Assembly: GCA_015143295.1 (NCBI GenBank)
Contig: CM026565.1
Coordinates: forward strand, 32,744,052-32,808,051
Reading direction: 5' to 3'
DNA length: 64,000 bases
From: Tetracentron sinense
Taxonomy: Eukaryota > Streptophyta > Magnoliopsida > Trochodendrales > Trochodendraceae
In this document: in pieces, positions 41,394-53,600 of the stretch
Position numbering within the stretch: the stretch's first letter is position 1
Layout of the letters: every line of letters begins with the position of its first letter
The notes under the pieces: model-generated
The model's database searches: none
What the model was told of the DNA's origin: nothing
What the model saw: the letters and a program-made list of their open reading frames with translations, nothing else
Translations under genes and position numbers: made by a program

Positions 41394-42146
41394 CCAGAGA
41401 AGAGAAACAAAGGCTTCTCCTGAATCCTGCACATTGAATATGAGAACCAGAACATAGACTCTCTCTAAAAAATCAAATAAGAAGAGGATTTTGAACCCTA
41501 AAACTAGACACAAGTCCAAAAACAAAGAAAAATTAGAACAAACAGCTAAGGTTTACAGAGAGTAAACCTTGTTATGTATGCGATTGTCGTTGCAATTGCC
41601 TACACTGCACCTAGGGAGGAGAAAGCTTCTCTTCAGTCTCTCTCTTTCTCTCTTATAAGTTTCAATTCAACAACTCGGATTTTGGACTTCGACCCGAATT
41701 TTTTTGGATCACAGATTCACAGCCAATTGCGATTGAACTTGGAGGACCCGAATTTTTTTGGATCACAGCCAATTGCCCTGAGTTCAATCGTATCCATGGG
41801 TACATGTCCCTTTTAATCCCTATTAGGTGTGGTTATTCTTAGGGTTCAACAATCTAACCTTGATTTTTCAGACATTAAAAAAAAATCAACTCAAGCCTTT
41901 AACTACATACCCCTCAAAAAAGAGGGGTGAGGTGGGAGTAGGGTTAACCAATTTTTAGTTTTTTTTCTTCTAAAAATCTCAAGGTTAGATTATTGAATTC
42001 TTAGGGTTAATTTTTTTTAGGTTGGCCACCTTTCCACATGGACTACATTTCTTATACTGATATTTTCAAAAGGATATGGGAGGATGTTGTTACCTCCTTT
42101 AGAATTGTCTTTATAATTTTTGATGGGCATGCATCTAAGATGCTAA

Positions 42147-42290
42147 TTTTTTTTGGGCACAGTCTAGGGTTAGTATTTGCTCTACGAAAGTGTGGGGAAA
42201 TCACAATGCCCACCTGCACGGGACTCGAGCTCGAAACCTCCTTCCTATTGAGGGGACACACTACCACTCGAGCCCGGAACCTCCCTCCCC
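42147..42290 (-). mobile_element. 144-bp tRNA-derived SINE
   Basis: On the minus strand: GGCTCGAGTGGTAGTGTG (box A region), GGTTTCGAGCTCGAGTCCCG (box B), ending in eight A. Perfect 14-bp duplication ATCTAAGATGCTAA at 42133-42146 and 42291-42304. Confidence 0.88.
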
Positions 42291-42663
42291 ATCTAAGATG
42301 CTAACTTTTAAGTGATAGTTTTTTGTGTTTTTTTAATGAAAATTGATTGAAAACTCTTCGATAGTACCTACTATCGAGAGTTGCACTGTCTAATTTAAAA
42401 TCCAAGAGCTCAAAAGTGCACCTGCATGAAATGGTGAGCCCCACCTGATGCTTAGCTTCATTGGATTGTCAATCAAGCGACCTAGCTCTCAATAGTTGGT
42501 ACTATATGGAGTTTCCAGTCACTTCCCTTTTTTAATTGTCTTTGATCATTATGATGATTTTTTAAAATTGTCTTTACAATATGTAAGTTATGCTAATCCT
42601 CTGGATGTTTTAAAATTTACCCAAAACAACTATACTTGGATATATTTATTGTTGCAACTAAAC

Positions 42664-43030
42664 AAATTGAGGAGTGCTCGACCCAGTCGCATTTGATCCA
42701 AATTTTTCCATAGACGCAAGAATAAGTATAACACGTGGATTGTTTGATATTTTGACAGATAAAAAAAAATTATGAAATGTTTGACAATTGTAGCCACCAA
42801 GTTGCGTCTTTGGAAGATTTGTAACTGAGATAGCAATTCTGAAATAGAGAGTGCTTGCCCCAGTTGCATTTACTCCAAAAATTTTTAGAGACACAAGAGT
42901 AAGTATAACACGTGGATTTGTTTGATAATTTGACAGATTAAAAAAATAATAATCAAGATATGTTTTGACATTTGTAGCCATCAAGTTGTGTCTTTGGAAG
43001 ATTTGCGACTGGGGCTAGCATTTTTGAAAC
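42664..43030. repeat. Tandem duplication, about 176-bp period
   Basis: Two copies share GAGTGCTCGACCCAGT/GAGTGCTTGCCCCAGT (42672 and 42848), AAGTATAACACGTGGAT and GTTGCGTCTTTGGAAGATTT. Confidence 0.9.
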
Positions 43031-44155
43031 AAGTTTCCAACTCTTACGTCTCTACTTTTCTACAATCTCTAGACATGGAACAATTATTAATTAGGGGTGA
43101 TAGTAGGTCTTGCTTGGGCTTACATTTTTGTAAATTTTTTGGAGGCTGTGTGTGTTTCTCGGCTCGAATTTGGCCTATTGACACCTAATTATTATGCAAC
43201 TTAAGAAAATTTGATTTTGTTTATTGTGATGGCGGCATTCATTTTACGACCATACTTCATAGTATTTTAGATATGATTCATTATAAAATCAATAATATAA
43301 GTCTTAATGCCTTCCATTACATATAGTTAATCAAAATCTAAATAACTTGATTACAAGCTCTTTATTATTTTTTGTTGCTTTCCTTCATATCTAAAAACCA
43401 ATTGATTTCGTACATAAGCTTTCCTTCATATCTAAAAACCAATTGATTTCGAAATCCCTTGTCCATGTCCAATCATCTCTTCCCTGCAGATACCCCAAAA
43501 TCCTCCAAAGCTGTTAGATAAAAAAACACATAAATCTCGAGACACTTCTCTTCAGTTTAGAGAGATCAAAATCTCGATCCATTCTTCGTCTTAGAAATAG
43601 ATTGACAACCAAGACTACACCAAAATTTTGTCATTAAGAGGTAATTCTTTTGCACCAATATCGAAATAAAGTGATGCTTCTGGACTCTAAAGCCAAAATG
43701 TTCATTAATAATCTGGTTTCAAAATCCAACCAACACTTAAGATGGTCATCGTTAAGCACGCAAACAAAATGGGGTTGTGATTTTTAGAATGTTCGCTTTG
43801 TATATCTTTTTCAAGTTGGATTAGCTCTGGCTAGATTTTGAGTAACATTTGGAGCGGGGCTGTGTATTTTCACTCATTTGTATATAATAAGGGAAATGAG
43901 AATTAGTTACACTTTCATTGTAGAGTAGTTATCTTAGTTTATCAATGTCCCAAGAAAACCTGATAATTTTGATGTACTCAATCTGTCAATTCTTTCATAT
44001 CCAAAAATGTCCTTTCTTCACAAAAGGATAAACAGTTTCTAATCGCTTCAAACAGTACTTGGTGATTCTGTGGTAGAACATTTACAATGTATTGATATCA
44101 TGATTATATAGGGAGATACAGTGAACGAGTGATAGTATAATGCATTAATACCATG
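43031..44155. other. Intergenic, MSH7 3' flank
   Basis: No gene seen. A 41-bp unit (TTTCCTTCATATCTAAAAAC) is duplicated at about 43379-43451. Confidence 0.5.
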
Positions 44156-44638
44156 CTACTCCTTTCGGCTACTCAATCGGTATGAGCTCTTCAGTTCATG
44201 CCACAAGCAAAACAATGTGTCAGAGACATCATCATCCATATTACCTTCTCCTACCCTTGAGACAGCTAACAAGGTCTTGAACCATTCTTCGTGGACAGTG
44301 GAGAACTCCGATCTCTGTTCACTTGACCTGAAGTTTTCTCCAATAGACTCTTTCATAACTTGGCTAGCCTTTGAAGCGGCTTCAACCACCTGTTTTGGGA
44401 TCCCAGCCATGAGTGCTACTTGCAGTCCATAGCTCTCTGGGCATGCTCCTGAGGTGAGCCGGTACAGGAAAACCAGCTCCTGATCACCTTTAAAGGAGCT
44501 ATTGGTTTTTGGCTTAAAGGTACAGGCCATATGTTGCAGTGTCACATGAGGATGAGAAGCAAATTCCTTTGTGAGAGGGTGGTAGTGGGTGGCAAATAGT
44601 AAGCGGCATTGGACTTTTTCAACAAGATGGCGGAATAC
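44156..44638 (-). CDS. MSH7: MSH7 last exon and stop
   Basis: This is a 483-bp exon, 160 codons plus TAG at 44158-44156, after acceptor TTTTCCAG. It begins [20 protein letters not shown] and contains [19 protein letters not shown] and the final [16 protein letters not shown]. No clear polyadenylation signal was identified downstream. Confidence 0.95.
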   Translation of the reverse strand, partial: VFRHLVEKVQCRLLFATHYHPLTKEFASHPHVTLQHMACTFKPKTNSSFKGDQELVFLYRLTSGACPESYGLQVALMAGIPKQVVEAASKASQVMKESIGENFRSSEQRSEFSTVHEEWFKTLLAVSRVGEGNMDDDVSDTLFCLWHELKSSYRLSSRKE

Positions 44639-47600
44639 CTGGAAAATTATTCAAGAATGATTTATTAAAAATGGCAAACATACAGTACAAGGGAAAAGTC
44701 ATGAACAACCAGATGTTTGTGTTGAGAGCTAGCAGGACTGATCTTTGTGCAGAACTTAAACATGTTCTCCCAATAATTGGGCTAATTGATTACTCTCCTA
44801 TGCTTCAAAGATCAGCTATTTGTCTCTGTATTTTCATGTCGAGTATTCTTTTCTGTAGGGTAACAGAAAAGTCTTGTGCTATAGACAAGATAAAAAAGAC
44901 ATTATACCATAATACATTTTCCTCTCTAAGATGGATATCCATTCATGTCGATATACATGGAAAGCAATTAATACCAGTGGCCTATAAATAACAAAAAGGT
45001 TCATATCCCATACATACATCAAAAGATAAGGCATAACATAAAATATAGGAATGGCACACAAAAGATAGGGCATAACATAAAAAATAGGAATGGAACATAA
45101 AATATAGTGCATAACATAAAATATCTTATCCAAATTTTCAGATGGTGAAATGTATATAGGAATGGCACATAAAATATTTTTTACAGGTCAGATGATTATG
45201 AATTTAAAAAAAGAGAAAAGAAAGATCATCTTAAATTTTGACAGACAAGCTGATTTAATCCCTCTAAAAGGTATCCCACAGAGTCTCAGGCTCCCATCCT
45301 CTCTGGTATATATATGCACTTATGCTATTTAGATTCTTTGGAAGCCATATATATGCTCTAGAGCATTTATATTAGAATAGATCTATTAAACACTATAGAT
45401 CATAGCCCAGCTTAATTCTGTTCAGAACATAACCATTAGTTTTCCTCACGTGTGGCAGGCCCATACATGTGATATGCATGCCGAGCAGGTGAGCAAAAAT
45501 TTTCAGTTATGCCAGAAGTTAATTAATCTGATCATCATAACTGATTAAGCTATTAAACTTTTCCAGAGGTTGTAACACTTTTGATTTTCCATACAAATGG
45601 AAAGTGTTAGAACATGAAGTTACAATGATTCAAGTTCAAAAACTTGACTTGACTTGGAAGTTAGCCGGGTCGAGTAAGCTGGAAGACTCGAAAAAAACTC
45701 GACTCAGCCGACTCGGAAATATATATATGTGTGTGTTATAAAACTCTAGATAAAAAAAAATATATATATCTAACATTTCAACAAAAGTATTATCAAATAA
45801 CAAACATTCATGATAGATATTAAAAAACCTCAAACTAAAGCACCACTACCACTAACAAACAAGATTAGCGTCTCTAACAATTTGTGGCAATAATAATTTT
45901 TTTTTTTTTTCAGCCAAACCAGACAAACAATTTTTTTGGAGCATTTTTTCTCCAAGACTAGGTTATGTTATGGTTTTGTTCTTGTAAAACAGAAAAGGAT
46001 CCGTTGTTGATCTGTTAATAACGAACAGAGTAAGCCTACTTTGTTCCGGCCTACACATTTGGGATTTGTTATAGACCATGCTATGATGGTAATGGAAGGC
46101 GGCTACCATGTTGTGACGACTGTGATAGAAGGGGTAATACAAGTCATCGTGATTGCTTTAGTGAAGAAAATTCATCATACATGTGTCTCGTTAAAAACTC
46201 GCTCGAGTCGAGTCAATAAACTGACCCAACTCGGCTTGATTCGTCCGAGTTTTCTTCGATTATTCATAACTGAGTTTTTCAAGCAAGTTGACTCGAAACC
46301 CAGCCGAGTCAAGTTGACTCGGCTGAGTTTCAAGTCAACTCGCCGAGTTTTAGTACTATGGATTCAATAGTCTAATAATCCATCGATGATGAATTTCACA
46401 ATCTGCATGTGCCTCAAGGTATATATTTATGCATGTATTCAGGGGCGGAGCCAGGGGGTGGCCATGGCCCCCCCAAATTTTTTGTAATTCCTTATTGCAC
46501 TAGTATGAATAGTGGGCTCGTCAATTAAAAATAATAATTTTAGTATACTTGCCCCCCCCCCCCCCCCCCCCCAATTGTTTTTTGTCATATATATAGTGGG
46601 CCCCCCAATGGAGTCCCCTTATGCCCTTGAGGTTCCCACATGTCCCTATTGACACCCCTTAACTATGGTTAAAATTCACCCAATCTCAGGGTTCACCTAC
46701 TTATCCTTGGTTTTTAGAAAAAAATATTTAAATAATTTTAACCTTAAGTGTTAGTTAATTTTAAACTAGGGTTCAAAATGAAATTTGATACTTTTTTTTT
46801 AAACCAAGGATAGGTGGGTGAATCTTAACCACAATTAAGGGGTCTTAATAGGGATACGTGGCGACCTCAAAGGCATTACCGGGGAAAAAAAAAATCTCAA
46901 AATAAAAAAACTACCCCAAAAAAATTTTTCTCGGGGGCTACGTCCCTGAACCCCCCAAATTCCATACCCTCAAATCAATTTTTTTTTTTTTTTTATACAT
47001 GTATTTTGGCCCATCCCCCCCCCCCCCCCCAAAGAAAATTCCTGGCTCCGCCCCTGCATGTATTTATGTAGCATGCATGTATCTGTTGCACATGTACATC
47101 TTAAGCAGAAAACCTGAAGAAGTTTAAGATATTTGGAGTTCTGGACTAGGCCCTAGGATGAGTAATGACAACACTTGAGAAGGAAACAGACAGGCTAAAA
47201 AGTTTTAGGAGTAAAAGAAATTGAGTAAATTTGTAAGTTGAAACGATTTATGTTTAGTTATGGAGAAGAAAACGGTAAAGCATTAATAAGTAGTAGTGGA
47301 AAAGGCTCAATACTCACAGCATATGCAATGGCATATCCATCGAAAGTGCTTGTTCCTCGACCTAGTTCATCAAGAAGAACCAGAGAATCTTGGGTGGCAC
47401 TTTGAAGAACTGATGCTGTTTCCATGCATTCAATAAAAAAGGTACCTACAGTGAATGTTACAATGATCAACTTCACAGTTTGAAAAGCTCATGTATAATC
47501 AATATATAAACTCTTGGTCTCATGTGCATACATTCTTCAAAATGGCTGAAGTATCAGAGAAAGACAAGTGTCAGACTCCGACATTCCTTGGGTTCTAGTA

Positions 47601-50600
47601 AGACACTTCAGAATTTCCTTCTTTAGCTTTTATTGAACAGCATAAACTAACAATCACATGTATTGGAATTTCTATGTTTTCTATAGTAAGTTTCTAGGTT
47701 GCAAATATAACAAGAATTTCTTCTGACTTTGTCTATAGGTTATATCATATATGATACAATGGATAATGCTAGGCCCTCTTTCCTTCTATTCCACTTTCCC
47801 CTTTTCTGAACAAGACAAAAAAAAAATGTAGTGGACCCCAAAAAAAACTGCAATATTTTTTGCCTTGTTGTTCAAAAAAGGGGAAAGTGGATAAAAAAGA
47901 AAGTGTACATAGCATTGCCCTAATATAATTCATAAGATAACCATGCTTATCAAATATACATAAGCACACACATAAGATATCCCACTGTATAATAAAAAAT
48001 TATGCTTATTAAAATAATTATTCTCTTCTGCATTATTTAAATATCATTTTATTTCTGTATATTCAACATTTTGGTGCTCACTAGAGGGTATGCATTTCCT
48101 ACTTCTATGAGGATCCAGAAACAAAGATTAGGATATTCCTTAAACAGAAAATTTGAGACCATATTTTTTTTGGGGGGAGCAACAAGGAAAATCTAAAAGT
48201 GGCATAGCATGTGGATGTATCATATATGCTAATGATGTCGGACCCTCCAAGTCAATAGTCAAACTGGATCTCAAAATGCTACAGATCTGCCATTAAAATC
48301 CCTTTAATATTATAGTAAAATGAGCAGTTAAGAGAAAAGGCTGAGAAATTGCAAGGTTGGATGATCAAATTAGTCTGAGGTGTTAGATTTGGTAATACCC
48401 TCCAAATTATAGTCCAAGTAGATGCACAAATGTCCTGTATATTGAATAACATTGGCAGATTATTCTACAGAGTACAGACCAAGATAGGATAATAGATGAT
48501 TGCACAAACCGTCATCCCTTCTCATGGAAGTTGAAGATGTATTGCATGTATGGAGCTCCCTTCTCATGGAAGTTGAAGATGTATTCCATGTATGGAGCTT
48601 AAAACATTGACTAAAACAACTAATGACCCAGCATGTTAAACGTTAAAACAGTCAGCTAATAAGCACATTATTTGGACTAGTTGTATCTAAAAGATGTTTT
48701 AAACAGCCATACGAAATCCACAAATTCTCGATTCAGTAAGGAGAACTCACTCTCGCCTGTCATGATTCGATCAGTAGCACCAAGCCGCGTGAAGATAATA
48801 TCCACAGGTGACAGAACACACATCTCACAAGGCACGTAGCAGCCCAACTGCAAGCCAATGGAAAATTAAAAGGAAAAAAGAAAGAATTAAACATCACAGT
48901 ATCCTAACGCTCCAAATCTTTCAGCTATACTCTGTCCGTGAAGAATATAAATCTAGGTTCCACACATCAAAACAAACCTGGGCCAATATAACAGCTAGAC
49001 ATGTGGCACGCAGCAGGGTTGATTTTCCACCCATGTTTGGTCCAGTCAACAGCAAAGTACGGGGACAATAACAAGTACTGTTCTCACCAAGATGTATGTC
49101 ATTTGGGACAGGAATGCCTCCATTATCGCCAATGACATATGGATGCCACAGCCCTTTGATCTGAAGGATAGGTCCCCTAGTCTCTTGGCACAAAGTCATC
49201 GATTTGGTATGAGCAGGCAAGATAATAGGTCTGCACATAGCCCCGCATGAAGAATTTGCAGTCACTGCAAAGGATCGTAGCACATCAATACAGCTGAGGG
49301 CATGGATGACTTGAGACCATTGCATAGCTTTTTCAATAAACAACTCAATCAGAACAGATAGTGTTTCAGCATCGGAGTCTGTTACATCATGGTCCTGGAA
49401 TCAGGTACAAAGTCAGTAATCTGCTCAGAGTTCTGACATTTGTGTAATCTAAGAACTATGGACCAAGTTCAGATGGAAAATATTTTTGGGGAAAAATAAG
49501 AACACAAAAATATAGAGTTGTTCATATTCAACAAGATATTTAAATATTTTAAGAACCATAACCGTTCAGAATCTTGCATAATCTTGGTAACCACATTAGT
49601 ATCTGTAATGTCTATAAAAAAAAAGAAGGAAAAATAAAAGGAATAAAAATATGCTGAAGAAGAAAAACCAACTCAAGCTTTCGAAATGTACATACGCTGT
49701 AATATGGTAATTTTGAAGCAACTTTTTCGCTTAAGTACAGGATCTTGGAGCGAAGTATAATTAAAAACTTATAGTTAGCTGATTGAACTGAGGGTTTCTG
49801 CAAGAGCTGGAACTTCATACATCATGATTAACTTTATACACTCTTGGAATCTTGCAATGATGGGGGTTTAATAAAAAAAGGGGTCTCCATTCCTAAATTA
49901 TCTTGGAAGTATTTAACATGAGGGAGAACAACTTGTAACTATCACAGGGTTGTGGTTGTAACTTGTAAGTGAGGTTAAATCAAATTGTATCATTTACATG
50001 TCCACCACAAGATTCCATAATTGGTAAAAGAGATTTCTCCATACAATTAACAAAAGAAAGACGTCACACCAAAACTTCCCTAGTATGACCACTTGGTTCA
50101 AGCAACTTAATCTGCAACCCACACATCAAGTCTGTGAGTATTTTTCCAAAGATATTGGGAACATATTGCTAGCCTCTTCCACTCTGTAATTTGTTACAAC
50201 AAACAATTTAAAAACCAACCGTCAGACTTGGCATTTATGTTTTCAATGATGAATAACCTTGAAATTGCAAAATTCTAGAACAAGAGAACGCAGTGAGTCA
50301 CATCAGCACGTGATTCATTACAAAAAAAAAACACACAAGAAATGGCCCAAGGTCTTCTACTAAACCTAGTTATGAATCAACATTTTATATTGAATAGAAT
50401 TATAGCAGAAATTCTCAAACATACTTATATCCAATAACATAGGAATGGTGCCAACCTGGTATTTGGGGAAGTCACTATCAACAGCTGCTTCAAACTGGGT
50501 AAGAAGTTCATCAAGACCATTACTACCACTTAGCATTGGAAGGTCAACAACTATTGATAACGACAAAATTCCATTCTCTTCTTTTTGTAAAATCATTAAC

Positions 50601-53600
50601 AAGTCCATTCCACTTCGTAGTCCTTTAACAAGAGTTCCAAATACCTTCACCTGTATCACAGAAAAAAGACTACATAATTGATAACTTTAAACAAAAGAAT
50701 TGATCAAATGATTTCTTTTTCTTTTTCTATAACTACAAAATGTGAAGTATCTTATTTTTGTAGTTCATAATTTTAGTGTTCCAGTGACGAGTGTAAAATG
50801 TCAGCTACAGACAGCATGCTGAGTCTAAATGCTACAGTAAAGGAGACAATTGCTCAATGAAGGAATACTAGATTGTGTGCATTGTTTGCTTGTGGATTGG
50901 AGTTCCGTCCCATAGATGGGTTCAGAAGTGAGGGGTCTGTTACTCCTTTGGGGAGTTTGTTTCCATTAGCGCTTGCGCCACCCATGTTTATTTCCTTTGT
51001 TTTCTTGCTAGTAGTATTTAGTTTGCATCTCTGTAAACTGCTGTAGCTTCTCTACTTTAATATAATTTCTTATTACCGATCCAAAAAAAAAATGAAGGGA
51101 TAAAAACACTAAAATTCTTCCACTTTTGTGCTACTATGAGGAGGGAGAATAGAATCACAAGGCTTAGGATGGGAGGATCATTTGTGGAAGATGAAAGACG
51201 ATCCCCAAAAAGTTAGTAGATTATAAGAGTCTTTATTCTTTAGAAAGATTCTCTAGAGTCTCCTCAATGGAATTGATTTTCAGGTCTTGGAAGCAGATAA
51301 GAAGGATTGATTGGAAGGAAAGTTTGAAGAAGAGGTGTTGACGGCTAGAAGTCCTTAAGTGATGATAAATCCCCAAGGTCGGATATCAATGGCTTTCTCG
51401 AGAGTGCTGGGAAACCGTTAAGTATGATTTTATGGGCATCCTCTATGAGTTTATTGATAGAAAGCTTCTAATGCCTCTTTTATTACTATAATCCCCAAAA
51501 AGAAGGGCAAAGGAGTTTAAAGATTTTAGACATACAAGTTCAGTGGCAAGGACATAAAAGATTTTTACCGAGAGTCTCACAACCTCCAAAGGCACTCTAG
51601 TGTTTGGAGCTCTGTTTGGCCAAGAGAGGACACTTTCTTCTTCAGAGAGATAGAAGAATATCTTTCCCTCTTTGACAGTCTGAATGGCACCAAGATACAC
51701 CCGGAGAGGAATAATATGAAGTATGAACATCTGGAAGGAAACACAAAGGGAGACTTCAGCTTTAGAGACGTCTATGATACCTTTTTCAGAAGGAAGATGA
51801 GAGGCTCATCAATCAGCCTCTGTTTTGCAAGATATGGAAGGCACCAGACTTCCCAAATTCTCCTTCTTCCTTTAGGATGTGCTCTTTTCGTGGAACTTTG
51901 TGGCTGAACTTTTAAAATCCCGGAACTTCAAAAGTGTAAACCTGTTCTTCTACCCAAAGTTCTGGATCTTTAAAATTCCGTGGAAGTTGAAAATCCGTTA
52001 AAACCGAAACTTTATAGTTCCATGTAAAAGAGCCGGAACTTTAAAGTTCCGTCTAAATGGAACTTTTAATTGAGCGGGAGCCCAGTAAAAACCAAGCCTC
52101 TCATTCCAAATACAGTACTCCCTTCTCACATACCTCATAAGTATAAATGATATTAAGTAGATTATTGGCTTTTATTTAGGGCTGACATATATGATATGAA
52201 TACCTTGAGTCATTAAAAAAAAAAAAAACCAATTACATTCACATCGTATATTAAGAAAATAAGAGGAATTAAATTATATTTTATGATATTATAAGTACAA
52301 TTAAGATATTAAACATGAATGAGTTTTAAATGTTAAATTTCTAATCCCAAAGTTCCATGTCAAAAGAACAGTGGACTTGCAAAGTCCTAGGAATTTAGTC
52401 ATAAAGACCCACATCGAAAAGAACATAACTACAAATCTTTTAGGAATTTCAAAATCCGGATCTTTGATGTTCTAGGAACTTTAAAGTTAGAGTTCCACGA
52501 AAAGAACACAGCCTTAAAGTTCAGAAAGAAGATCTTAAAGGAGGTTGACCTTTTTTTGAGACAATTAAGAATATGGGAGAAGCTCAAAAGATAGAACCAT
52601 CTTTATTGGTTTCTACGGACTTACAGATAGATGTGGCAAGAACTTAGGATCGCAATATGGAGAAGTTGGAGGATAATTATCACAGATAGCTATGGAATTC
52701 TGAATCAGAATTTTGGATTGAATCATAGGCGAGAATTGTGAATAAACCATTCTCCCCAAGATTACTTGTATACTACATCAGGTTTTGATCTTTGTAGAGC
52801 TCTCTAAGATCCTTATGAAACATTTTTTCTTTATGAAAAATATATTCTTGTATTTATATAAATGTACGCTTTGCAAGTATAAGAGGTAATTCCCCCTAAA
52901 AGTAAAATCAAAACCTATGGTCAATACATACAATTTGACTCAAACTATTCCAATTTTTTTTTAACTTCTACAAGAGAACTCTTTAAAGAATGAATGCCCA
53001 ACTAAACAGAGTATATTCAATGCCGCTACAATTCTTCAGGAGAGAGCGTTCCAGCCCCTTCAAAATCAAGATTTCATGGTTTCTATTTTCTCAACAGAAT
53101 CGTCTTAGAGAATTCAGCTTTCTATTCCCAAAAAGACCTTTAGGCCAGCCTAAAAAGGAGACTCGTCACTTGTTGGGTTATTAAAGAGCGTGGGAGAATT
53201 TCTACTATCTGCTTCCAGATCATCATTTTTTTGGGTGTGGAAAGGAAAATGAGATGGTTAGTGAGTTAGTAGGTAAGGACGGGTTTTGAACCCAGGTCGA
53301 TGTTTCAATACTGAACGATTTTACACACTTTATCAGCATATATCAATCAAACTTTTTGCTGGTTCAATCCATGTTGGGTTGGTGAGTTGGTGACCGATCA
53401 AAGGAGTGGTTGTAAATTCTTCAAGCTCCCCTTTTTAAAATAGCACTATCGTCCATAGACCATAAGGTAGAGATCATCTTCTTCGGTGACATGAAAGGTC
53501 TTATGAATCCTCTGTTTAGTCGATAAATTTTGAGCAACCTTCTTCTGGGTTCATACCACTCTTGGAACCCATTTGCCCTTTCTAAAATCTGCAAGTGTTG

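Noticed and set aside
44217-44432. Plus-strand frame across the MSH7 last exon
   Set aside because: Shadow of the real minus-strand exon.
48808-49071. Plus-strand frame over MSH7 Walker A exon
   Set aside because: Antisense shadow of MSH7 coding sequence.
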